A DNA stretch of 12,261 nt from an uncultured Oscillospiraceae bacterium (GTDB lineage Bacteria; Bacillota; Clostridia; Oscillospirales; Oscillospiraceae). Shown here piece by piece: positions 6,145-12,261 of the stretch (the stretch's first letter is position 1; every line of letters begins with the position of its first letter). The stretch lies in NCBI GenBank assembly GCA_934654755.1, contig CAKUGQ010000028.1, positions 1 to 12,261 on the forward strand, written 5' to 3'. The notes under the pieces are model-generated. The model was given only the letters and a program-made list of their open reading frames with translations. It did no database searches and was not told where the DNA came from. Made by a program: the position numbers and the translations under genes.

Positions 6145-7278
6145 ATGAAGCTGTCCGGAAAAGCCTATCGTGCCCTGTATATCGGGAGCATTTTTACTCT
6201 CATCGTGCTCACGCTGGTACTGTTCCCGCGTCTCCTTGTGCCGGGCTTATACGCCCTTTCCGAATCTTTCTCCCTGCTTCTGTGTATCGCTATCATCGTA
6301 ACCGTTACGAGCTGTCTCTCCATGCTGCTCCGACCGCTTTGTAGCCTTGCGGCTGCGGCAGTCATTCTTCCGTGCGCGGGCTTCCGCGCGGTTCAGTTCC
6401 GTATTCCCTTTTTCTGCTTCGTGCGCGGCAGCGACGGAAGATTTCATCGCGCGCCCTCTCGACGTTTTCGCCTCTTCAGCTACGCATATATGCCCCCCGA
6501 GACGTTTTCACATCCTGCCGCCGTACTGCTGACGTCCAACCGGCTGCTCGCCGATGCCGTCCTGCTCCCGTTTAGTCTGATCGCGGCCATTCTGCTTCGG
6601 TGCTACCCGATTCCCCTCGCCTGCTGTATTTTCCTGCTGCACGATTTTCTCGTCTCGTTTATCTCGGCACTGATCCCCATGCGGGTCGACGGCGTTCCGA
6701 ACTACGCGGAAATCGCCCGCGAGCTTTCCTGCGAACCCGCGCTGCAGGCAATTTACTGGAATTGTAGACGCACGGCCGCACTGCAGGTAATGGGATACTC
6801 CAACATGGAAATGCCCGACGAGTGGTTTGCTCTGCCAAATCCCGAGCTGCTCTCCCATCGCCTCGCCTTTCTGCAGGCGATGCGCTGTGCCGGGAGGATG
6901 ATCGCTATGCGGCAATATGATGCCTGCGCCGGTCTTCTGGACGGGCTGCTCTGTCTGCCGGAAAAGGCGGAAGATCTGATTCCCGATGCTCTTTTGCTTC
7001 GCCTGCTCTGTGCGCTCATGCGGGGTGAAGATCCGGAAAACTATCTCTCACCCGGTCTGGATCAGTATATGGAAACCTTCAAGCATCTTGACGAAGTTCT
7101 GCTCACGCGCTACGCGCTGGCGCTGCTTTATGAGCGCGACGACACCGCTGCCGCACAACTCCGCACGGCCATATGCCGGGAAATGGATCGCTCCCCTGCC
7201 CCGCAGAATATCGAGCCCTATCTCTCCGCCATCGACGAACGCTCCCGTCTGCTCCGCGAGACTGCTCTGCCAACGTAA
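6145..7278 (+). CDS. M50-like membrane protein lacking the protease motif (pseudoprotease)
   Basis: A 377-residue protein with N-terminal hydrophobic segments at about 11-34 and 42-77, a basic soluble stretch (94-113), two more membrane segments (134-151 and 155-178), and a long helical, probably cytosolic, C-terminal half (about 185-377). The order GFRAVQFRIP (79-88), IPMRVDG (177-183) and MPDEWFALP (223-231), with the repeat-like helical tail, resembles a Firmicutes membrane family often annotated as M50/site-2-protease-like. Those proteins carry HELGH about a dozen residues before the first motif; here the matching place (about 67-71) reads SLAAA and no HExxH occurs anywhere. Proteolysis by the usual mechanism is therefore not expected. 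The family assignment is from memory of motif order. The gene is monocistronic, with its own promoter and terminator. Confidence 0.6.
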   Translation: MKLSGKAYRALYIGSIFTLIVLTLVLFPRLLVPGLYALSESFSLLLCIAIIVTVTSCLSMLLRPLCSLAAAAVILPCAGFRAVQFRIPFFCFVRGSDGRFHRAPSRRFRLFSYAYMPPETFSHPAAVLLTSNRLLADAVLLPFSLIAAILLRCYPIPLACCIFLLHDFLVSFISALIPMRVDGVPNYAEIARELSCEPALQAIYWNCRRTAALQVMGYSNMEMPDEWFALPNPELLSHRLAFLQAMRCAGRMIAMRQYDACAGLLDGLLCLPEKAEDLIPDALLLRLLCALMRGEDPENYLSPGLDQYMETFKHLDEVLLTRYALALLYERDDTAAAQLRTAICREMDRSPAPQNIEPYLSAIDERSRLLRETALPT

Positions 7279-7281
7279 ATC

Positions 7282-7310
7282 AAAAGCACTCCCTGCGGGG
7301 AGTGCTTTTT
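7282..7310. terminator. Bidirectional rho-independent terminator
   Basis: The arms AAAAGCACTCCC (7282-7293) and GGGAGTGCTTTT (7298-7309) pair perfectly over 12 bases with a 4-base loop TGCG. T runs follow on both strands. It lies three bases after the stop of the plus-strand membrane gene and downstream of the minus-strand DarA-like gene, so it can serve both convergent transcripts. Confidence 0.9.
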
Positions 7311-7362
7311 GCAGTTTCAGACGGTACCGCGAGCCGGTCCGACGGTAAGGCCGGATAACGGA

Positions 7363-7698
7363 TCAATATTTTACACAGCGGTCAACATTCATAACAAACG
7401 CAGTGATGCCGCCGTTATACACCTTCACGGGGACAGCCGCCATGCCGACAGCACCGTTGGGTGACAGATACGCTGTTTCCAGACGCGCGCCCGCGTGCTT
7501 TTTCAGAATCTCCAGCGCTTCCTCCAGCCGCTTTTCCTCCAGGCCGATCATCAGCGTCACGCTGCGTTTTTTCAAAAAGCCGCCGGTGGAGCTGAGCATC
7601 GTAGCATACAGGCCGTGTTCATTGAGGTCATAAACAAGGGATTCAACATCGTCGCCGGAAAGAACGGCCAGAATCATTTTTTCACAAGGAACAATCAT
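7363..7698 (-). CDS. Cyclic-di-AMP receptor-like PII protein (DarA/PstA family)
   Basis: A 111-residue soluble protein. The family forms PII-like trimers that bind the second messenger c-di-AMP; its downstream target is poorly known. The family hallmark STGGFL (residues 37-42) is intact, as are a TLMIG strand (48-52) and the C-terminal GGITAFVMNVDR. Against the Staphylococcus aureus PstA pocket recalled from memory, the Arg-Ala-Thr stretch reads Tyr31-Ala32-Thr33 and Gly40-Asn41 reads Arg45-Ser46, so two ligand contacts differ. The start at 7698 is supported by AAGGAGG eight bases upstream; Met8 has no such site. The length matches the family (about 109). It is monocistronic, with its own promoter. 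Altered nucleotide preference is possible. Confidence 0.82.
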   Translation of the reverse strand: MIVPCEKMILAVLSGDDVESLVYDLNEHGLYATMLSSTGGFLKKRSVTLMIGLEEKRLEEALEILKKHAGARLETAYLSPNGAVGMAAVPVKVYNGGITAFVMNVDRCVKY

Positions 7699-7746
7699 GT
7701 GTGCTGCCTCCTTCAGTCGTAGTTATAAGGGGTCCCTCTTTTGATT

Positions 7747-7775
7747 ACTTTAGCACACTTGTGCAAAATTGTCAA
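7747..7775 (-). promoter_or_regulatory. Promoter of the DarA-like gene
   Basis: On the minus strand, TTGACA (7775-7770) and TAAAGT (7752-7747) are 17 bases apart. Transcription would start near 7740, about 40 bases before the start codon. The spacer holds the inverted repeat GCACA-CT-TGTGC (7753-7764), a possible operator or a chance match. Confidence 0.75.
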
Positions 7776-7797
7776 GTGGAACATGGTCGAAGCAGCA

Positions 7798-7827
7798 AAA
7801 AAACTCCGCCCGCAGGCGGAGTTTTTT
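7798..7827 (-). terminator. Terminator of the transporter-URO-D operon
   Basis: CTCCGCC and its complement GGCGGAG form a GC stem around the CGCA loop (7811-7814), extended by A/T pairs on each side (arms 7798-7810 and 7815-7827). Read on the minus strand, the hairpin starts nine bases after the URO-D stop and ends in a T run. The mirrored A/T tracts make it potentially bidirectional. Confidence 0.88.
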
Positions 7828-7835
7828 CCGATAGC

Positions 7836-8825
7836 TTATTTGAAAACTTCCTTGCTGTACTTTGCGATTGCTTCGCTGGTGGCGTCGTAAACGCCGGGGA
7901 AAGTAGAAGTGCCGAGACCGATGGAAGCGCCGGGAATGTAGTAGAGCTTACCGTTCTCGTCACAGGCACGCTTGACCTGTTTGGCGATTGTCTCGCGATC
8001 CCAGCCCTCATAGTCGATGCTGGCGCTGTCGATACCGCCCATGAAAGAGATCTTGCCGCCGTATTTCTTGATGAGCTCGGGGATATTGTTCGAGCACATA
8101 ACACCCTGCCAGATATCAATACCCATTTCAATCATGTCGGGCACCAGCGTCGCCGCATAAGAGTCGGAGTGGTGAACGATCAGTTGCACACCGTGGGCCT
8201 TGTAATAGCCGTAAACCTCCTTATAGGCATCGAGGAAGAAGTCCTCGAACATCGGAACGGACATAAAGGTGGAAATCTGAGTGCCCCAGTCGTCGTGATG
8301 GAAGATCGCATCCGGCTTGATATGCGAGCAAATCTGCTCGGCAAGCGCAAGCTCGAAGTCGGTCAGGTACCGGATCAGGTCGTGCATATCGTCCGGCTCT
8401 TCATAAAGGTTCATAAGCGTCTGTTGGATCTCGCCGAGATGGTGGCACTGTTCAAAAATGCCGGGCGCAATAAAGCAAGTGGCAAAATATTCGTTACGAT
8501 CGACGGCCTCCGCCTGCGCGATGAAGGGCTCCCACTCGGCGTCGGGGAACTTCAGGCTGGGTGCATGGACATACTCGCGCCAACGGGTGATGTCCTTAAT
8601 GACGACCTTGTCCGGGCTATGCTCCGGGAAAGCGGCAACAACGTGCTCCGGCCAGGAGCGAAGAATGCCCCATGCGTTCTTCACATTCATTTCGCCGCGC
8701 TTCGGGTTAGGATTGTGCAGGCTCAGCGGGTTCATGATCATCTTCATGAACTCATACTGATTGACAAAGCGGTCGGGATGGCCGCCGTGGATGGTTTCCA
8801 GCAGATTCTGACGAACGGTTAACAT
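7836..8825 (-). CDS. URO-D superfamily protein (corrinoid methyltransferase-like, not HemE)
   Basis: A 329-residue cytosolic (beta-alpha)8-fold protein of the uroporphyrinogen decarboxylase superfamily. Recognisable features are PDRFVNQYE (17-25), VIKDITRW (75-82), HHDDWG (176-181), HHSDS (218-222) and the late FMGGID strand (261-266). The N-terminal arginine-rich porphyrin motif of true HemE (RQAGRY-like) is absent, so haem synthesis is unlikely. MtaA/MtbA-type methyltransferases of this fold bind zinc with an HxC motif; here the equivalent region reads HSD, so the ligand set differs. ATG 8825 has GGAGGA just upstream; the longer open frame to 8936 overlaps the transporter gene and has no ribosome-binding site. 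It is the second gene of an operon with a transporter, which suggests methyl transfer or other conversion of an imported compound. The substrate is unknown. Confidence 0.82.
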   Translation of the reverse strand: MLTVRQNLLETIHGGHPDRFVNQYEFMKMIMNPLSLHNPNPKRGEMNVKNAWGILRSWPEHVVAAFPEHSPDKVVIKDITRWREYVHAPSLKFPDAEWEPFIAQAEAVDRNEYFATCFIAPGIFEQCHHLGEIQQTLMNLYEEPDDMHDLIRYLTDFELALAEQICSHIKPDAIFHHDDWGTQISTFMSVPMFEDFFLDAYKEVYGYYKAHGVQLIVHHSDSYAATLVPDMIEMGIDIWQGVMCSNNIPELIKKYGGKISFMGGIDSASIDYEGWDRETIAKQVKRACDENGKLYYIPGASIGLGTSTFPGVYDATSEAIAKYSKEVFK

Positions 8826-8870
8826 GTTTTTTCCTCCTGTAAGTATGATTTGTTGGAATATACTTCGGCT

Positions 8871-8895
8871 GAGGGGCGGTTCAGAGCCGCCCCTC
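8871..8895 (-). other. Intercistronic hairpin between transporter and URO-D genes
   Basis: GAGGGGCGG (8871-8879) and CCGCCCCTC (8887-8895) form a perfect 9-bp GC-rich stem with a 7-base loop, 15 bases after the transporter stop. No T run follows on the minus strand, so full termination is unlikely. It may pause polymerase, protect or process the mRNA, and so change the ratio of the two products. Confidence 0.6.
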
Positions 8896-8910
8896 GCCGG
8901 GTTTGGCTGT

Positions 8911-10341
8911 TTACTTCCCGTTCTTTCTGGCGGCAATCTCCGCGGAATAGGTAGCGACCTTATCCCGGGTCAGGCGATAGCCGAACGTCATGATAATCGC
9001 ACCGAGGGCAACGGCAATGGCGGGGAAGATGGTAAAGCCCATCGAAATGCCGCGTGCAACCTGCGGAGTGACATCGGATACAGGCATTTTGTTCACATAA
9101 CCGGCAATGCCGAGAGCCAGGCCGATCAGCAGGCCGCGGCTGACAACGCCGATCTTAATGGGGATGTTCATGAAGCCCATGATCGCGCCGGTGGCGTTCG
9201 TACCGGTGCGGTACTCACTGTAGATCGCACAGTCGGAGTATAGCGCCGGGCCGCAGGCATTGGTCATGGTGCAGCAGAACTGCGCAAGGCTGACCAGAAT
9301 GAGAACAGCCCATGCGCTCGTATGTACGAGGTAAGCCGCCACAAGCACAACGCACATCGCGATATAGCAGTAGATAACCGTATTTCTGGCCGAGAATTTT
9401 TTCGCGACAACCTTGGAAAGGTATGATGCGGCAACGCCCAGCGCGTTGGAGATCAGGATGAAAATCGGGGTCATGGATTGGTCGCCGGCAACATACTTGA
9501 AGTAGTACGCGGCAATACCGCTGGCAACGAAGCTGTAGATGTATTTGGCAAGATCGGAGCACAGAAGACCCAGTAGGAAGGGGTTCGAGGAAATCGCCTT
9601 GAGCAGTCCGGGCTTCTTTTCGGCTCTGGCCTTTTCGCGCTCGGCCTTCAGACGGGCAAGCTCCACCTCGCCGGGCTCCTCATAGCCTTTGAACATGACA
9701 AAGTGTGCAAAATAGCCCGCAACCATCAGCGCAGCAAAGACAAAGGCGCAAGCGCCATAGGAGTATTTTTCGCCGAGCCAGCTCGCGAACAGGCCGACAA
9801 CAAAGGGGCCTGCATAGGAATAACTCAGGCGGGCAAGCTGCTGCCACAGCGTGCGCGAGGACGAGAGCGCCATGCGATCCTCCGGTGTTTTGGATGCAAT
9901 ATTAATCATTGCAACGTTTGCCACATAGGGAATATTCCAGACAATATGGCTGGTAATTGCCGCGACAATGATAATGATCGCTTCGCCGATGCCGTTTCCG
10001 AAGCTGATGAACTGGAACGCATAAAGGAAGGGTACCAGCCAGGGCGCCAGAATCAGCCAGGAGCGGTAGCGGCCCCACTTACGCGGCTTGGATTTGTTCA
10101 GGAAAATGCCGTAGACCCACGAAAGGGCAGCATCTACCACACTGGCAATGGTGGAGATCAGCGTAACCATCGAAAGCGCAAAGCCTGCAACATCCGTCAG
10201 GAAGAAGTTGAAGTAATAGGTCTCGATGTTGGTCATGTAGCTGAAGCCAAAGTCGCCGACACCGAAGAAGTATTTCAGCGCTTTGCTGATACCTTTTCGT
10301 TCCGTCGTTTCGGGCTTCTGTGTTTTCGTCTGTTCTGACAT
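8911..10341 (-). CDS. GPH/MFS_2 family sugar-cation-type transporter
   Basis: A 476-residue secondary transporter with about 12 hydrophobic segments in two six-helix halves. A charged central loop rich in Lys/Glu/Arg lies at roughly residues 225-250. The opening KYFFGVGDFGFSYMTN, the first-half WGRYRSW after a KPRK loop, and SSSRTLWQQLARL are typical of the glycoside-pentoside-hexuronide group, which imports sugars and other small solutes with H+ or Na+. ATG 10341 is preferred because GGAGGAA (10358-10352) precedes it; an upstream TTG at 10368 would swallow that site. It is the first gene of the operon with the URO-D-type enzyme and is divergent from the PucR regulator. It therefore probably imports the compound that the enzyme processes. 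The substrate cannot be read from sequence. Confidence 0.88.
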   Translation of the reverse strand: MSEQTKTQKPETTERKGISKALKYFFGVGDFGFSYMTNIETYYFNFFLTDVAGFALSMVTLISTIASVVDAALSWVYGIFLNKSKPRKWGRYRSWLILAPWLVPFLYAFQFISFGNGIGEAIIIIVAAITSHIVWNIPYVANVAMINIASKTPEDRMALSSSRTLWQQLARLSYSYAGPFVVGLFASWLGEKYSYGACAFVFAALMVAGYFAHFVMFKGYEEPGEVELARLKAEREKARAEKKPGLLKAISSNPFLLGLLCSDLAKYIYSFVASGIAAYYFKYVAGDQSMTPIFILISNALGVAASYLSKVVAKKFSARNTVIYCYIAMCVVLVAAYLVHTSAWAVLILVSLAQFCCTMTNACGPALYSDCAIYSEYRTGTNATGAIMGFMNIPIKIGVVSRGLLIGLALGIAGYVNKMPVSDVTPQVARGISMGFTIFPAIAVALGAIIMTFGYRLTRDKVATYSAEIAARKNGK

Positions 10342-10442
10342 TTGCAAAAGTTCCTCCGTTTCTCTCAATTGTGTCTGTGAAAGCCTGTCATTCTCCGTTC
10401 GTATGTGCCGCGCCGCGCCCCCCTCTCAGCCCCTCCGGCCGT

Positions 10443-10462
10443 CCGTGCAAAATCCCGCACGG
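10443..10462. other. Hairpin in the divergent intergenic region
   Basis: CCGTGC (10443-10448) and GCACGG (10457-10462) form a 6-bp stem with an 8-base loop, extendable by one T-G pair. It lies between the plus-strand promoter and a GC-rich leader of the minus-strand operon. The whole gap, 10342-10662, contains no gene. No convincing minus-strand promoter was found in it. Candidates such as GTATAC at about 10545-10550 are weak. Confidence 0.35.
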
Positions 10463-10466
10463 GCAG

Positions 10467-10495
10467 TTGAAAACCGTAAGGTTTTGTGGTAAAAT
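10467..10495 (+). promoter_or_regulatory. Promoter of the PucR-type gene with internal inverted repeat
   Basis: TTGAAA (10467-10472) and TAAAAT (10490-10495) are 17 bases apart, with an extended TGG directly before the -10. The perfect inverted repeat AAAACC-GTAA-GGTTTT (10470-10485) overlaps the -35 and spacer, so a bound dimer would block or redirect transcription. The leader to the start codon is about 160 bases. The repeat could control both divergent units. Confidence 0.6.
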
Positions 10496-10662
10496 AAAAG
10501 AAGTGTGAGTGAAAATGGCTTCTTTGTCGCATGGCAGTGCTGCGTATACAAAGCTCTTTCATTTTCTACGAATAAATTATCATTTTTTTCTGATTTTTGC
10601 ACCGTCAATCAGCACAAAAATCATGGGCTTTTGTTCGTCATTTTTTCGGGGAGGACGGAAGT

Positions 10663-12195
10663 ATGGACCTGAATCTGCAAGTTATCCGTGAAATGCTGGA
10701 GAAGCGCTTTGCCGTGGAGGCGCCCCGGTCTGCACATGAGTGTGTTTTCTCCAACGTGAGATGCTTTTTTGGTCAGGCAGAGCTTATGCGGCGGACACTG
10801 TATGTGCTCGACGGCGCACGGCTGGGCGAATTCTGCGCCCGTCCCGGTGCCGACGAAGCCTGCGCCGTCGTATGCGGCGATGCCGCTCCCGCTCCGGACG
10901 GCCCGGCCTGCCTGTTCGTCCGCGACGCCTCCGCCTCTCTGGTACCGGAGGTGCTTACGCTTCTCCAGTCCGGGCTGGACCGCATCCACGAATGGGATCT
11001 TCGTCTGGCTTCTCTCTGCGGGCGCGGTAAACCGCTGCGTGAGCTTTTACAGCTCGGTTATGAGATGTTCCGCAATCCGATGCTGATCTACGACCGCAAC
11101 TACCTCATCTGTGCCAGCACACAGGGGCTCCATACCGTACCGGACGACCCCGCATGGCGCTCGCTCATTGCCGCCGGCTACTGGACGCCGGAGCTGAGAA
11201 GTGTCGTGCGTACCGAAAACCGTCACTTTCAGGCAAACGAAGCCGTGTACTACGAAACGAGCAGCTTTGAGCGAAACGCCGTGATCGTCCCCTTTGCGCA
11301 GCATACGCACTATGCCGGCACGCTGTTTATCATGGAGTATTTCGAAAAGATCACGCCCGGACAGATGTGCCTGATCCAACACTTTGCGGATCTGGTGCGC
11401 GAGGAGCTGCTGGAATGGCAGCGCTACGGCGGGGAAACGGTCTCCGATACCGAGTCGTTCCTCTGTTCCGTACTGTTTTCCGACGGCAGCGAATCGTATT
11501 CCGACGAACTGATCGATCAGCGCCTGCATGACCTGGGCTGGCGCAGCCGAGATCGCTACTGCGTTCTGGTTTTTGCGGATATTTTCCACCAGCGGCAGTA
11601 TGTGCTGGAGCACATGCGCCGATGCTTTCCGGGCTGTTATTGCGTGGAAGCGGAAAACCGTCTCATCACGCTCGTCCGGCTGGAAAACGGCGGTATCGTC
11701 AACACGGAGCCGCTGGCTGAGGTTGTGCGCGAATCGGTCATGAAATGCGGCATCAGCGACGTGCTCCCGAATTTCTTGGCCATCAGCTATGGCTACCGTC
11801 AAGCCGTTGCCGCGCTGACGACCGGCGAGCTGCTTGACCCGACCTTCTGGTATTACCACTACGCCGACTACTGCGCCGAACATATGATGGCGCTGGCACT
11901 TCAGGGCGGCCGACCCGAAATCTTCTGCCATGGCGCCGTATTGACGCTCGACCGCGAGGATCATGAAACCGGCACACAGTATGTGGAAACGCTTCAGTCC
12001 TTCATTGCAGGCGGCTGCAACCTCAAGCAGGTGGCCGAGTCCCTGCATATGCACCGCAATACGCTGCAATACCGGCTCAACCGCATCGCACAGCTTGCGG
12101 GCATTGATTTTAAAAACGATGTGGAAGTCAAGCGGATTTTTCTTTCCATCAAGCTGCTGCGCGTGTGGCACGCACAGCACAGGCAGGAATCATAA
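10663..12195 (+). CDS. PucR/CdaR-type transcriptional regulator
   Basis: A 510-residue regulator. The C-terminal region (about 439-500) is the PucR-type helix-turn-helix, with NLKQVAESL followed by HMHRNTLQYRLNRI. PucR and CdaR proteins are activators of purine, sugar-acid or other catabolic genes. The rest lacks an obvious enzyme motif; a region around 120-250 (MLIYDRNYLICAS, then NAVIVPFAQ) looks like a sensory GAF/PAS-like fold, which is inference. ATG 10663 follows GGGGAGGA (10647-10654); the frame stays open upstream to 10597 without a ribosome-binding site. The gene is divergent from the transporter-URO-D operon, the usual arrangement for a pathway regulator and its target. The inducer is unknown. 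Confidence 0.88.
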   Translation: MDLNLQVIREMLEKRFAVEAPRSAHECVFSNVRCFFGQAELMRRTLYVLDGARLGEFCARPGADEACAVVCGDAAPAPDGPACLFVRDASASLVPEVLTLLQSGLDRIHEWDLRLASLCGRGKPLRELLQLGYEMFRNPMLIYDRNYLICASTQGLHTVPDDPAWRSLIAAGYWTPELRSVVRTENRHFQANEAVYYETSSFERNAVIVPFAQHTHYAGTLFIMEYFEKITPGQMCLIQHFADLVREELLEWQRYGGETVSDTESFLCSVLFSDGSESYSDELIDQRLHDLGWRSRDRYCVLVFADIFHQRQYVLEHMRRCFPGCYCVEAENRLITLVRLENGGIVNTEPLAEVVRESVMKCGISDVLPNFLAISYGYRQAVAALTTGELLDPTFWYYHYADYCAEHMMALALQGGRPEIFCHGAVLTLDREDHETGTQYVETLQSFIAGGCNLKQVAESLHMHRNTLQYRLNRIAQLAGIDFKNDVEVKRIFLSIKLLRVWHAQHRQES

Positions 12196-12236
12196 CCACC
12201 GGCCGTGCCGGTGGTATGCACTAGCCCCCTTGGGGC
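12195..12236 (+). terminator. Tandem terminator-like hairpins after the PucR gene
   Basis: ACCACCGGC (12195-12203) pairs perfectly with GCCGGTGGT (12207-12215), starting at the last base of the stop codon. A second small hairpin, GCCCC-CTT-GGGGC, lies at 12224-12236. Neither has a T run, so intrinsic termination is plausible but not certain. The last 12 bases of the window (12250-12261) form the perfect palindrome AGCCTATAGGCT. Confidence 0.5.
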
Positions 12237-12261
12237 ATGCCCATGGCCGAGCCTATAGGCT

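Noticed and set aside
7701..8822. Long plus-strand open frame of 373 codons opposite the URO-D gene
   Set aside because: It is antisense to a well-supported gene, has no recognisable domain, and is explained by codon bias of the minus-strand gene. Its first part also crosses a promoter and a terminator.
7836..8825. Naming the URO-D protein hemE
   Set aside because: The N-terminal porphyrin-binding arginine motif is absent, and the gene is in a transporter operon rather than a haem cluster.
10397..10445. G-rich minus-strand leader (GGGG and GGGGGG runs) as a possible G-quadruplex
   Set aside because: Only two clear runs of three or more G occur close together, so the four runs needed are not present.
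11047..12180. Long minus-strand open frame opposite the PucR gene
   Set aside because: It is a shadow of the GC-rich coding frame, with no domain and no ribosome-binding site. The plus-strand frame has a clear PucR helix-turn-helix.

Overview
The window looks like chromosomal or integrated DNA from an anaerobic gut-type Clostridia (Oscillospiraceae/Lachnospiraceae-like). The basis is strong AGGAGG ribosome-binding sites, sigma-A-like promoters, Firmicutes-type families (a DarA/PstA-like PII protein, PucR and GyrI-domain AraC regulators, small ABC-2 exporters) and fairly GC-rich coding sequence. The first ~1 kb is more AT-rich. It carries a ParA gene of the kind found on Tn1549-like integrative conjugative elements (ICEs), so a mobile-element segment abuts other DNA here.

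Layout. 1-636 has no confident gene. It holds GGGACAAC-type direct repeats, a strong terminator (170-210), and a possibly structured RNA leader (338-580) ending in a terminator-like hairpin. 637-1041 is parA, cut off just before its Walker B region. At about 1017 it is joined out of frame to the C-terminal part of a PAP2 phosphatase (1019-1372). Both are gene remnants. 1397-3737 is an AraC/GyrI regulator, an ABC ATPase and an ABC-2 permease, coupled by ATGA overlaps. 3891-5991 is a second cassette of the same design (TetR regulator, ATPase, permease), driven by a clear promoter with a 10-bp palindrome just after the -10. 6145-7278 is a membrane protein that resembles a Firmicutes M50-like family but lacks the zinc-protease motif. 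7363-7698 (minus) is a cyclic-di-AMP receptor-like PII protein with its own promoter. 7836-10341 (minus) is a two-gene operon: a GPH/MFS transporter followed by a URO-D-superfamily protein that is not HemE. It is divergent from a 510-residue PucR-family regulator (10663-12195).

How the genes may work together. The two ABC cassettes look like separately controlled drug or peptide exporters. The PucR, transporter and URO-D genes look like one small-molecule uptake and catabolism unit: a regulator divergent from a transporter-enzyme operon, with an inverted repeat inside the regulator's promoter. The URO-D fold and the transporter suggest methyl transfer from, or conversion of, an imported compound. 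The substrate cannot be read from the sequence and no corrinoid protein is present.

All family assignments come from reading motifs by eye. No database search was run.
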